Below are positions 33,076-40,212 of a stretch of DNA of 40,212 nt, in pieces. Numbering within the stretch: position 1 is the first letter of the stretch; each line of letters begins with the position of its first letter. A model generated the notes under the pieces. That model saw only the letters and a program-made list of their open reading frames with translations, was not told the DNA's origin and did not search any database. The position numbers and the translations under genes were made by a program. The stretch comes from Micromonospora sp. KC606. GTDB taxonomy: Bacteria; Actinomycetota; Actinomycetes; Mycobacteriales; Micromonosporaceae. Location of the stretch: contig NZ_SMKN01000032.1 in the NCBI RefSeq assembly GCF_004348675.1, positions 1 through 40,212 on the forward strand, given 5' to 3'.

Positions 33076-33654
33076 TCAGGCCTGGCGTACGGCCTCGCCC
33101 TCAATCTCGATCTTGATCTTCTTGCCGACCAGCACCCCGCCGGTCTCCAGCGCCACGTTCCAGGTGAGGCCGAAGTCCTCGCGGTCGATCTCGGTGCTGG
33201 CGGTGAAGCCGAACACGTCGGTGCCGAACGGGGTGTGGCCGACGCCCTCGAACTCGACCTCCAGCTCGACCTGCCGGGTGACACCCTTGATGGTCAGCTC
33301 ACCGAGCAGGACGAACTCGTTGCCGTCCCGGGATTTCACGCTGGTGCTGCGGTACTCCAGCGTCGGGAACGCCTCGACGTCGAGGAACTCCGGGCTGCGC
33401 AGGTGGGCGTCCCGGTCGGCCTGCTTGGTGTCGATGCTGGCCGCCTGGATGGTGGCAGCCACCGAGGACTGCATCGGGTCCTCGGCGACGGTGATGGTGG
33501 CGGTCACGTCGGCGAACTCGCCGCGCACCTTGCTGACCATCATGTGCCGGGCGACGAAGCCGACCCGCTTGTGTGCCGCGTCCAGCAGGTAGGTGCCGGG
33601 AGCTGGGATGGTGAGGCCTTCCCAGTCGCGGGTAACCGACTCGGTGCTGGTCAT
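33076..33654 (-). CDS. YceI family lipid-binding protein
   Basis: 192 aa, a single YceI domain with lipocalin-like beta-barrel layout. Blocks seen: TYLLDAAHKRVGFVARHMMVSKVRGEF, then D-x-H-L-RSPEFLDVEAFPTLEYRST, LTIKGVTRQVELEVEF and a late DFGLTWN. Members bind polyisoprenoid or other long-chain lipids. No signal peptide is present, so this is the cytosolic form common in actinomycetes. The ATG has GGAGGG 7 nt upstream. It is divergent from a MarR gene; a perfect -35 (TTGACA) and an inverted repeat overlapping the -10 lie between. Control by that MarR protein is likely (inference). Physiological ligand unknown. Confidence 0.94.
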   Translation of the reverse strand: MTSTESVTRDWEGLTIPAPGTYLLDAAHKRVGFVARHMMVSKVRGEFADVTATITVAEDPMQSSVAATIQAASIDTKQADRDAHLRSPEFLDVEAFPTLEYRSTSVKSRDGNEFVLLGELTIKGVTRQVELEVEFEGVGHTPFGTDVFGFTASTEIDREDFGLTWNVALETGGVLVGKKIKIEIEGEAVRQA

Positions 33655-33701
33655 GAAACTGCCCTCCAGGGAGATTGTTTAGTAGCCCGACGACTGACTG
33701 A

Positions 33702-33736
33702 GCAACTATAACGGTTGCAATATTCCCCGTGTCAAG
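33702..33736 (-). promoter_or_regulatory. yceI promoter with GCAAC-N7-GTTGC operator-like repeat
   Basis: On the minus strand TTGACA (33736-33731) is followed after 17-19 nt by GTTATA/TATAGT. The inverted repeat GCAAC-N7-GTTGC at 33702-33718 covers this -10 region. A repressor here would block yceI directly and also sit near the start of the divergent marR transcript. Confidence 0.55.
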
Positions 33737-33754
33737 TACTGGTAGGATGGCCAG

Positions 33755-34258
33755 GTGGACCAGAACGTGTTCGACGACCCCAGGATCACCGCCGTCGGCC
33801 TGCTCGTCGAGGCGTACGCCGGGCTGTCGGCCCGGTTCGCCGCGCAGTACGAGGAGCACGGCCTCTCCGCCGTCGAGTTCGAGGTGTTGATGCGACTCGC
33901 CCGCTCACCGGGGCATCGACTGCGGATGACCGATCTCGCCGCCCAGACCTCCCTCTCCACCAGCGGTGTCACCCGCGTGGTGGACCGGATGGAACGCGAC
34001 GGCCTGCTCTGTCGGCGGGCCTGCCCGTCCGACCGGCGCAGCTCGCACGCGATGGTCACCGCCTCCGGCCTGAAGCGACTGAACGAGACGATCCCCGGTC
34101 ACCTGCGGATCATCGAGCAATGGTTCACCGGCCAGCTCGAACCGGACGCCCTGGCCGCGACACTCGACGGCCTGCGCCGGGTACGCGACGCCGTACATCC
34201 CGGCGCCACGGCGGGCAGCACCACCTCCGGAGACGAGAAGATCGATTCCGCCGACTGA
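33755..34258 (+). CDS. MarR family transcriptional regulator
   Basis: 167 aa. A winged helix-turn-helix domain (about 35-115) with the MarR pattern LSAVEFEVLMRLARSPGHRLRMTDLAAQTSLSTSGVTRVVDRMERDGLL, followed by the wing RRACPSDRRSSHAMVT and dimer helices. MarR proteins are usually ligand-released repressors of adjacent genes. The GTG start has AGGA 7 nt upstream. It is divergent from yceI across 100 nt containing an inverted repeat, so autoregulation plus repression of yceI is the natural model. The ligand is unknown. Confidence 0.94.
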   Translation: MDQNVFDDPRITAVGLLVEAYAGLSARFAAQYEEHGLSAVEFEVLMRLARSPGHRLRMTDLAAQTSLSTSGVTRVVDRMERDGLLCRRACPSDRRSSHAMVTASGLKRLNETIPGHLRIIEQWFTGQLEPDALAATLDGLRRVRDAVHPGATAGSTTSGDEKIDSAD

Positions 34259-34604
34259 GGCACCACCGGCAGAATCACCGGCAGAACCTGACAGACGACC
34301 GGAACAACCCCCGGGAACGCCGACAAACAGGACAGGTGGACTGGCTAGCGTACGTCTCGCGCGGGGAAGCACCGGGGGGTGCTGGGCGCGAGCGATCGAG
34401 CGAGGGTGTCACCAGGGGGCTTCTTCGCTCGCGCCTCCCTCCACGTCACCAGACCTATTGCCGCCCGGCCGTCGGCACGGACCCATCCGGCTCGGGCAGT
34501 CAACCACCACCCGTCCGCGCACCGCCGCAGCGATCGGCCCGGGTGCCACCCGCCGGACAGCCGCCGACCGGGCAGCCCAGCGACCGGGCAGTGGCCGGCA
34601 AACC
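34259..34604. other. 346-nt intergenic region, no supported gene
   Basis: It lies between the marR stop and the convergent stop of the large regulator. It starts with a 12-bp direct repeat (CACCGGCAGAA twice, from 34261). No perfect terminator stem, RNA gene or protein-like ORF was seen. Confidence 0.4.
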
Positions 34605-37214
34605 TCAGTCGTCCGCGCCGGCGACGCGGGGCAGCCCTTGGTCGCGCAGTAGCTCCAGCTCGTAGGGCACGAGCCGGATGCCGCTCTGCCGGCAGGCCCG
34701 GTCGAGGCGCTCACGCGCCACCGGATCGCCTGTGCTCGCCACCAGGCCGACCAGCGCCTCGATCACGTCCCGCCGGTCCTGGCCGGTGGCACCGGCCTCC
34801 GCCGCGACACCGAACCACTCCGCCGCCAACTCCCGGTCGCCCCGCCGCAGGGCCATGGTCCCCTCGATCAGCGCGCAGATCCCCTCCTCCGGCCGCCATA
34901 CGGCCGGCGGGCCGGAGCCCGGGTGCCCGGACGCGGACCTCGGGGCGGCAGCCTGGCACGCGCTCGCCCGCAGCACGGCGAGGACCTCGGCCGCCTCGTC
35001 CAGCCGACCGCCCTGGGCCAACGCCAACCCCACCGTGCCGAGCACCCGGCGGTGGTGCCCCGGGTCGCCCAGCTCGCCCAGCACCCTCGCCACCCGCCGG
35101 CCCCGCTCGGCCGCCTCGGCGTACCGGCCCTGGTGACGGACCACCTCGGCCAGATTGGCCCGGGCAAGCAGACGCAGCCGCCGCTCGCCGCACTGTGCGG
35201 CCAGCCGGTCGACCGTGGCAAGTCGACGGCGGGCACCGGCCAGGTTGCCTAGGCGGATCTCGTGCCAGGTGAGGTTGTTCTGGGCGACCGCCATGTCTCG
35301 TGGCCGGTCGTGCATGCTGGCCAGAGCCAACACCGCTTGCGCCTGCTCCCGCGCCCCGTCGTGGTCGCCGGTGGCGATCAGCAGCGCACAGAGCACGGTG
35401 CGCGCCTCCAGTTCGCCGGTGACGTCGCCGAACGTGCCGAACACGTCGAGCGCCGAGCGAACCGCCATCAGCTCCTGTGCCCCCGCGCCGTGCTCGGCCG
35501 CCAGCCGGGCCACCCCGAGCAGCGCCCAGGCCCGCAACATTCGGTCGGCGTCGGCGGTACGCGGGTCCGCCAGCAGCCGCCGCAACCACTGCCGTCCGGT
35601 GACGTCGCGCCCACGCAGCCGCCACCAGCGGGGCAGCGCGGTTGCCAGCCGCAGCGCGGTGTGCGGGTCGTCGGTGGCCGCGTGCGCCAGGGCGGTACCG
35701 ATGTCGCTGGTCACCTCGTCTAGTCGGCGCACCGCACGGGACAGCTCCGGGCCGACCAGATCCGGTGCGGTGCGGGCCACCAGCCGGGTGACGACCACCG
35801 CGTGCCGGCGGCGGATCGCGGTCAGCTCGCCACGCCCGGCCGCCTGTTCGAGGGCGAAGTCCCGGACCGCGTCGAGCAGCCGGAACCGGAACTCCCCGGT
35901 GCCCCGGATGCTGACCAGGCCGAGCTGCACCAGCCGGTCCAGCAGCGGGACCGGGTCGGTGACCGGAGCGACCTCGTCGGCCAGTAACTCCTCGGCCAGC
36001 TCCACGGACCACCGGTTGGTGAAGACGGCGAGCCGGCGCAGCGCCGCCCGTTCGGGCCCGGCGAGCAGACGGTAGCTGGTGGCCACCGCCTCCCGCAGGG
36101 TCACCGGCGCCGCGGCCCGCACGGCCGTCCCGGCCGGCTCCCACCCCCGGTGGCCCGGGTCGGCGGCGGCCAGGTCGAGCACCCGGTCGCCGTACCGGTC
36201 GAGCAGCTCGTCCAGGTCGAGGACCCGGCCCCGGGCGGCCATCAGCTCGATGGCGAGCGGCAGGCCGCCGAGCCGGCGCACCAGCGCGGTCAGGGCGGGC
36301 AGTTCCCGCTGGTCGGGTGGCTCCCGGCGGACCCGGGCGAGGCGGGCGGTGAAGAGCGTCGCTGCTGGGTACCGGGCCAGGCCGGCGGCGTCGCGCACGT
36401 CGGGCGGGGGCACGTCCAGCGGGGCGACCGGCCGGACCAGCTCTCCCGGTACGCCCACTGGATGCCGGCCCGTCACCAGCACCCGCAAGGTGGGCACCAC
36501 GTCGGTGAGCTGCCGCAACGCCTCGGCCACCGGTCCGGGCGCCCGTTCCACCGCGTCCACCAGCAGCAGCGCCGGGCGGCCACGGAGCCGGCCGGCGAGA
36601 TCGGGCAGGCAGGACGCGCCCAGCACCGCGCTGACCGTGGCGAGCATGTCGGCGGCGTCCGTACTCTCGCCGACCAGCACCCCGGCCGACCCGCCCGGGT
36701 GCGCGTCAACCACCTCGTGTGCCACCGCCAGGGCCAGTGCGGTCTTGCCGACGCCAGCCAACCCGACCAGGCTCACCACCGGCGGTCCCCCGTCGGCGGT
36801 GAGCAGGGCGACCACGTCGGCTCGGTCCCGCTCCCGGCCGACCAGCTCGGCCGGGGGTGGGAGCGCGAGCGGCGTACCCGAGGCGGCGGCGGAAGTGGCG
36901 ATGGCGCCGGTGCCGGCCGGCGTGTCCCCGTCCCCGGCGGCGGCGCGTTCCTTGGTCCGCCGCCGGGCGGCGGAGAGGAAGGTGACGCGGGCCTCGCCGG
37001 TGAGGCCGAGCGCGTCGGCGAGCAGTTCGACGGTGCTGCGCTGCGGCCGGCTGGCCCGGCCGCGCTCCAGGTCCCGCACCGTCCGCACCCCGAGCCCAGC
37101 CCGCTCCGCCAACTCGGCCTGGGTGAGATCGGCGGCCAGGCGGTGCCCCCGCAACAATTCCCCGAGCAGGGTACGACCACCCGGGCCCGACACGTGATCA
37201 TGAGCCGGGGTCAT
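34605..37214 (-). CDS. XRE-STAND (NB-ARC/TPR) ATPase transcriptional regulator
   Basis: 869 aa. An N-terminal XRE helix-turn-helix (about 14-75, LLRGHRLAADLTQAELAERAGLGVRTVRDLERGR) is joined by a linker to a STAND ATPase module (about 125-400) with Walker A GLAGVGKT (K157), a Walker B LLLVDA near 205-215 and a late GGLPLAIELMAARG motif. A helical winged region comes next, and the C-terminal half (about 480-860) is made of TPR-like helical repeats. STAND proteins oligomerise on ligand binding, and this type (LuxR/AfsR relatives) regulates specialised metabolism or defence. There is no ribosome binding site at ATG 37214, but TACCCT lies 8 nt upstream, pointing to a leaderless transcript. A palindrome at 37255-37265 may be its operator. 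Target genes are unknown. Confidence 0.9.
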   Translation of the reverse strand: MTPAHDHVSGPGGRTLLGELLRGHRLAADLTQAELAERAGLGVRTVRDLERGRASRPQRSTVELLADALGLTGEARVTFLSAARRRTKERAAAGDGDTPAGTGAIATSAAASGTPLALPPPAELVGRERDRADVVALLTADGGPPVVSLVGLAGVGKTALALAVAHEVVDAHPGGSAGVLVGESTDAADMLATVSAVLGASCLPDLAGRLRGRPALLLVDAVERAPGPVAEALRQLTDVVPTLRVLVTGRHPVGVPGELVRPVAPLDVPPPDVRDAAGLARYPAATLFTARLARVRREPPDQRELPALTALVRRLGGLPLAIELMAARGRVLDLDELLDRYGDRVLDLAAADPGHRGWEPAGTAVRAAAPVTLREAVATSYRLLAGPERAALRRLAVFTNRWSVELAEELLADEVAPVTDPVPLLDRLVQLGLVSIRGTGEFRFRLLDAVRDFALEQAAGRGELTAIRRRHAVVVTRLVARTAPDLVGPELSRAVRRLDEVTSDIGTALAHAATDDPHTALRLATALPRWWRLRGRDVTGRQWLRRLLADPRTADADRMLRAWALLGVARLAAEHGAGAQELMAVRSALDVFGTFGDVTGELEARTVLCALLIATGDHDGAREQAQAVLALASMHDRPRDMAVAQNNLTWHEIRLGNLAGARRRLATVDRLAAQCGERRLRLLARANLAEVVRHQGRYAEAAERGRRVARVLGELGDPGHHRRVLGTVGLALAQGGRLDEAAEVLAVLRASACQAAAPRSASGHPGSGPPAVWRPEEGICALIEGTMALRRGDRELAAEWFGVAAEAGATGQDRRDVIEALVGLVASTGDPVARERLDRACRQSGIRLVPYELELLRDQGLPRVAGADD

Positions 37215-37254
37215 GGGCAGGAAGGGTACGGATGGGATACGACGGGAGACACCG

Positions 37255-37265
37255 ATACGTCGTAT
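37255..37265. promoter_or_regulatory. ATACG-T-CGTAT palindrome upstream of the STAND regulator
   Basis: A perfect 11-nt palindrome lies about 40 nt before the regulator start. A further half-site ATACG occurs at 37238-37242. The placement around the expected -35 suits autoregulation. Confidence 0.35.
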
Positions 37266-37288
37266 GCCCGACGGCCCGGAACCTGACA

Positions 37289-37320
37289 GAGCCCTTGCCG
37301 CACGACGCGCGGCCGGGCTC
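37289..37320 (-). terminator. terminator after the acyl-CoA dehydrogenase gene
   Basis: A two-part stem (GAGCCC with GGGCTC outside, GCCGC with GCGGC inside, small internal loop) begins 9 nt past the stop at 37329. Confidence 0.65.
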
Positions 37321-37328
37321 GCCGGGAA

Positions 37329-38477
37329 TCAGACGCCGAGGTCCCGCGCGATGATCATCCGCTGCACCTCGGAGGTGCCCTCACCGATCTCCAGGATCTT
37401 GGCGTCCCGCCAGAAGCGGGCCACCGGGTACTCGTTCATGAATCCGTAGCCGCCGTGGATCTGGGTCGCCTCGCGGGCGTTGTCGACGGCGATGGTGCTG
37501 GCGTGCAGCTTCGCGATCGCGGCCTGCCGCTTGAACGGCTCGCCGGCCAGCATCCGCGCCGCCGCGTCGTAGTAGGCCAGCCGCGCGGTGTGCGCCTTCA
37601 GCTCCATGTCGGCGATCTTGAACTGGATCGCCTGGTAGCTGCCGATCGGCTGGCCGAACGCCTGCCGCTCCTTCGCGTACCTGATCGACTCGTCGACGCA
37701 GCCCTGGGCCAGACCGACAGCGAGCGCGGCGATGGCGATCCGGCCCTCGTCGAGGATGCGCAGGAACTGGGCGAACCCGCGCCCTCGCTCGCCGAGCAGG
37801 TTGGCCGCCGGGACTCGGCAGTCGTCGAAGGCCAACTCGTGGGTGTCCGACGCCGCCCAGCCGACCTTCGAGTACCCCGGAGCGACCGTGAAACCCGGGG
37901 TTCCGTTCGGCACAATGATGGTGGACAGTTCCTTGCCGCCGTCGGGCCGGGTACCGGTGACGGCCATGACGGTGACCAGCGTGGTGATGTCGGTGCCCGA
38001 GTTGGTGATGAACGCCTTCGCTCCGTTGATCACCCACTCGTCGCCGTCCAGGACCGCCCTCGTCCGGGTGCCGCCCGCGTCCGAGCCGGTGCCCGGCTCG
38101 GTCAGGCCGAAGCCGGCGAGCGCCTCACCGCTGAGCAGCTTCGGCAGCCACTGCGCCTGCTGCTCCGGGGTACCAAACCTGTAGATCGGCATCGCGCCGA
38201 GGGAGACCGCCGCCTCCAGGGTGATGGCCACGCTGGAGTCGACCCGGGCCAGTTCCTCCAGGGCCAGGCAGAGCGCGAAGTAGTCGCCGCCCATGCCGCC
38301 GTACTCCTCGCCGAAGGGCAGGCCGAACAGGCCCATCTTGCCCATCTGCCGGATGATCTCGTACGGGAAGGTGTGCTTCTCGTAGTACTCGCCGATGACC
38401 GGGGCGATCACCTCGCGGGCGAACTCCCGCACGCTGGACCGCAGCGCCTCTTGTTCCTCGCTGAGCCGGAAGTCCAT
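37329..38477 (-). CDS. acyl-CoA dehydrogenase (SCAD-type)
   Basis: 382 aa, full FAD-dependent acyl-CoA dehydrogenase. Blocks: FGLTEPGTGSDAGGTRTRA (FAD/substrate region), RIAIAALAVGLAQGCVDESIRYAKERQAFG and IHGGYGFMNEYPVARFWRDAKILEIGEGTSEVQR. The base is E366 in the final G-E-G-T-S-E motif, the position used by short/medium-chain and isobutyryl enzymes; isovaleryl-CoA dehydrogenase has its base elsewhere. It oxidises an acyl-CoA to the 2-enoyl-CoA, passing electrons to ETF. ATG 38477 has AGGAGG 5 nt upstream. It lies 94 nt after the carboxylase gene, surely one operon; M. tuberculosis has comparable fadE-accA-accD groupings. The exact acyl chain is unresolved. Confidence 0.94.
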   Translation of the reverse strand: MDFRLSEEQEALRSSVREFAREVIAPVIGEYYEKHTFPYEIIRQMGKMGLFGLPFGEEYGGMGGDYFALCLALEELARVDSSVAITLEAAVSLGAMPIYRFGTPEQQAQWLPKLLSGEALAGFGLTEPGTGSDAGGTRTRAVLDGDEWVINGAKAFITNSGTDITTLVTVMAVTGTRPDGGKELSTIIVPNGTPGFTVAPGYSKVGWAASDTHELAFDDCRVPAANLLGERGRGFAQFLRILDEGRIAIAALAVGLAQGCVDESIRYAKERQAFGQPIGSYQAIQFKIADMELKAHTARLAYYDAAARMLAGEPFKRQAAIAKLHASTIAVDNAREATQIHGGYGFMNEYPVARFWRDAKILEIGEGTSEVQRMIIARDLGV

Positions 38478-38570
38478 CTGATCCTCCTGTGTGGCTGGGC
38501 CGCCGGGCGCTCGTGACGCCGGGACGGGTGATGCTGGTCCCGGACGTGCCAGGACCACCGCGGGGTGGCG

Positions 38571-40103
38571 TCAGACCGGGGTGACGCCGTGCCGACGGCG
38601 CGAGAAGTGCCGGTCCTTGGTGCGTGCGGCGGCGAAGCGGCGGACCAGCTCGGCGCGGAGCTCGTGCGGCTCGACGATCGCGTCGACCACCAGCTCGCTG
38701 GCGAGTCGGACGATGTCGATGTCCCGCTCGTACTCCTCGCGCTTGGCGGTCACGAACGCGGACCGTTCGGCCTCGTCCTCGATTGCGGCGATCTTGTTGG
38801 CGTAGACGGCGTTGACCGCGGCCTCCGCGCCCATCACCGCGATCTTCGCGGTCGGCAGCGCGATCGTCGCGTCCGGCTCGAAGCCGGGGCCGGCCATCGC
38901 GTAGAGGCCCGCGCCGTACGCCTTGCGCACCACCACGCAGATCTTGGGCACGGTCGCCTCCGAGATCGCGGTGATCATCTTTGCGCCGTGCCGGATGATG
39001 CCCTGCCTCTCCACCGCGCTGCCCACCATGAACCCGGGCACGTCGGACAGGAACAGCAGCGGCACGTTGAACGCGTCGCAGAGCTGCACGAACCGGGTCG
39101 CCTTGTCGGCCGAGTCGACGAAGAGCACCCCGCCCTTGAACATCGAGTTGTTGCCGACCACCCCGACGACCTCGCCGGCCAGGCGGCCGAAGCCGATCGT
39201 CAGCTCCCTGGCCCAGAGCGCCTGGATCTCGAAGAAGCTGCCCGCGTCGAGCAGGCCCCGGGCGTACCGGCGCATGTCGAACGCCTGCCGCTCGCTGGCC
39301 GGCACCAGCGCGGCCAGGTCGACTTTCTCCGGCGCGGCCACCGGCTCGGCGGCCGGCGGCGCCTGCGTCCAGTTCGCCGGCAGATACGACAGGTAGCGCC
39401 TCACCACGTCGAGCGCCTCGGCCTCGGTCTTGCAGAGAAAGTGCCCGACGCCGGACTCGGCGCAGTGCACCTTCGCCCCGCCCATCGCCTCCAGCGTGGT
39501 CTTCTCGCCGGTGACCATCTCGACCATCCGGTCCGAGCCGAGGTACATGCTGGCGTTGCCGTCCACCATGGCCACCACGTCGCAGAACGCCGGAATGTAC
39601 GCCCCGCCGGCCGCGCTCGGCCCGAACAGCGCGCAGACCTGCGGGATCGAGCCGGAGGCGCGGACCTGGTTCCAGAAGATCCTCCCGGCGCCACGCCGGC
39701 CGGGAAACAGCTCGACCTGGTCAGTGATCCGGGCGCCGGCAGAGTCGACGAGGTAGACCATCGGCACTCCGGTCGCGTACGCCCGCTCGATGATCCGGAT
39801 GATCTTCTCGACGGTACGGGCGCCCCAACTGCCGGCCTTCACCGTCGAGTCGTTCGCCATCAGGCAGACCTGTCGACCGTCGATGGAGGCGGTGCCGGTG
39901 ACCACGCCGTCGGCCGACAGGCCCTCGGCCATCGCGTTTGCGTACAGGCCGTCTTCGATGAACGAGCCGTCGTCCACCAGCAGGGCGACCCGCTCACGGG
40001 CGAAGAGCTTGCCCTTGGCGGCATTCGCCGCGTGGTACTTGTCCGCACCGCCGGCGCGGGCGCGCTTGCGTAGCTGCTCCAGTGCCTCACCGTCGAGCGT
40101 CAC
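38571..40103 (-). CDS. acyl-CoA carboxylase carboxyltransferase (beta) subunit, AccD family
   Basis: 510 aa, complete carboxyltransferase with two crotonase-like halves. N-half blocks: RERVALLVDDGSFIEDGLYA, SAGARI-x-DQVELFPGRRGAGRIF, FGPSAAGGAYIPAFCD. C-half blocks: NNSMFKGGVLFVDSADKATRFVQLCDAFNVPLLFLSDVPGFM and the oxyanion region RKAYGAGLYAMAGPGFEPDATIALPTAKIAVMGAEAAVNAVYANKI. It transfers a carboxyl group from biotin to an acyl-CoA (3-methylcrotonyl-, propionyl- or longer). The biotin-carrying alpha subunit is not in the window. The GTG start has GAGGGAG 5 nt upstream. First gene of the operon with the dehydrogenase; a palindrome lies at the promoter. The AccD number and substrate cannot be fixed from sequence. 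Confidence 0.95.
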   Translation of the reverse strand: MTLDGEALEQLRKRARAGGADKYHAANAAKGKLFARERVALLVDDGSFIEDGLYANAMAEGLSADGVVTGTASIDGRQVCLMANDSTVKAGSWGARTVEKIIRIIERAYATGVPMVYLVDSAGARITDQVELFPGRRGAGRIFWNQVRASGSIPQVCALFGPSAAGGAYIPAFCDVVAMVDGNASMYLGSDRMVEMVTGEKTTLEAMGGAKVHCAESGVGHFLCKTEAEALDVVRRYLSYLPANWTQAPPAAEPVAAPEKVDLAALVPASERQAFDMRRYARGLLDAGSFFEIQALWARELTIGFGRLAGEVVGVVGNNSMFKGGVLFVDSADKATRFVQLCDAFNVPLLFLSDVPGFMVGSAVERQGIIRHGAKMITAISEATVPKICVVVRKAYGAGLYAMAGPGFEPDATIALPTAKIAVMGAEAAVNAVYANKIAAIEDEAERSAFVTAKREEYERDIDIVRLASELVVDAIVEPHELRAELVRRFAAARTKDRHFSRRRHGVTPV

Positions 40104-40155
40104 GCCGACTCCCTCGCCCCTGCGCCGCCGCCTCGTGAGCGGACGAACCGACCTG

Positions 40156-40171
40156 AACGATCGTTAGGCTA
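40156..40171 (-). promoter_or_regulatory. carboxylase operon promoter: TAGCCT -10 next to AACGATCGTT palindrome
   Basis: On the minus strand TAGCCT (40171-40166) looks like a -10 box and is directly followed by the perfect 10-bp palindrome AACGATCGTT (40165-40156), where RNA polymerase would start. Palindromes of the AACG-N2-CGTT kind are common TetR-family operators in acyl-CoA operons of actinobacteria. No good -35 element is seen. Confidence 0.45.
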
Positions 40172-40212
40172 GCGCATCGCGCGCCCTTCCGGCGACCCCG
40201 CCACCCCCGCCT

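Noticed and set aside
1..40212. CRISPR arrays, IS elements, phage genes or rRNA
   Set aside because: No regularly spaced repeats, transposase-like proteins, terminal inverted repeats, phage structural genes or rRNA segments were recognised.

Overview
This is about 40 kb of chromosomal DNA from a high-GC actinomycete, most probably a Micromonosporaceae member (Micromonospora-like). The grounds are the very high GC at third codon positions, frequent GTG starts and ATGA overlaps, and the block crgA - DUF881 - pabA/trpG - pknB - pknA - pbpA - rodA - pstP - fhaB - fhaA - tRNA-Leu. That order matches the oriC-proximal Rv0011c-Rv0020c/leuT region of Mycobacterium tuberculosis. The genus assignment and nearness to oriC are inferences; no dnaA or gyr gene is in the window.

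Layout. (1) 1-6.1 kb, minus strand: a secreted NlpC/P60 peptidoglycan hydrolase, two tandem DUF21/CBS (CorC/HlyC-type) membrane proteins, and a large membrane-bound heterodisulfide-reductase-like Fe-S oxidoreductase whose promoter overlaps an inverted repeat. (2) 6.1-20.4 kb: the cell-division and cell-wall signalling island. CrgA faces a plus-strand run of DUF881 protein, class E sortase, small membrane protein and glutamine amidotransferase. A secreted lytic-transglycosylase-like gene follows, with two near-identical GGAAT-N18-GTT (SigR/SigH-type) promoter motifs upstream. Converging on it is the seven-gene minus-strand operon fhaA-fhaB-pstP-rodA-pbpA-pknA-pknB: two FHA readers, the phosphatase, the SEDS polymerase with its transpeptidase, and two Ser/Thr kinases. 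(3) 20.3-24.3 kb: tRNA-Leu(CAG), a two-gene glycan module (tyvelose-epimerase-like SDR plus WecG/TagA glycosyltransferase), and a secreted S8 subtilase. (4) 24.5-31.3 kb, accessory-looking: small membrane and hypothetical proteins, an XRE-DUF5753/DUF397 pair, a two-helix membrane protein, two kinase-less PASTA membrane proteins and a polytopic membrane protein. (5) 31.3-40.2 kb: a GCS2-type glutamate-cysteine-ligase-like enzyme, a divergent YceI/MarR pair, an 869-aa XRE-STAND regulator, and an acyl-CoA carboxylase beta subunit with an acyl-CoA dehydrogenase.

How it fits together. The central theme is envelope growth controlled by Ser/Thr phosphorylation. PknA/PknB phosphorylate, PstP reverses, and FhaA/FhaB read phospho-Thr. 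RodA/PbpA build the wall, CrgA ties this to division, and hydrolases remodel it. A possible new layer is a short T-x-x-hydrophobic(-P) motif repeated in the cytosolic tails of the sortase, one kinase-less PASTA protein and PknB itself. It could be a shared kinase/FHA docking code. I found no IS element, prophage, CRISPR array or rRNA.
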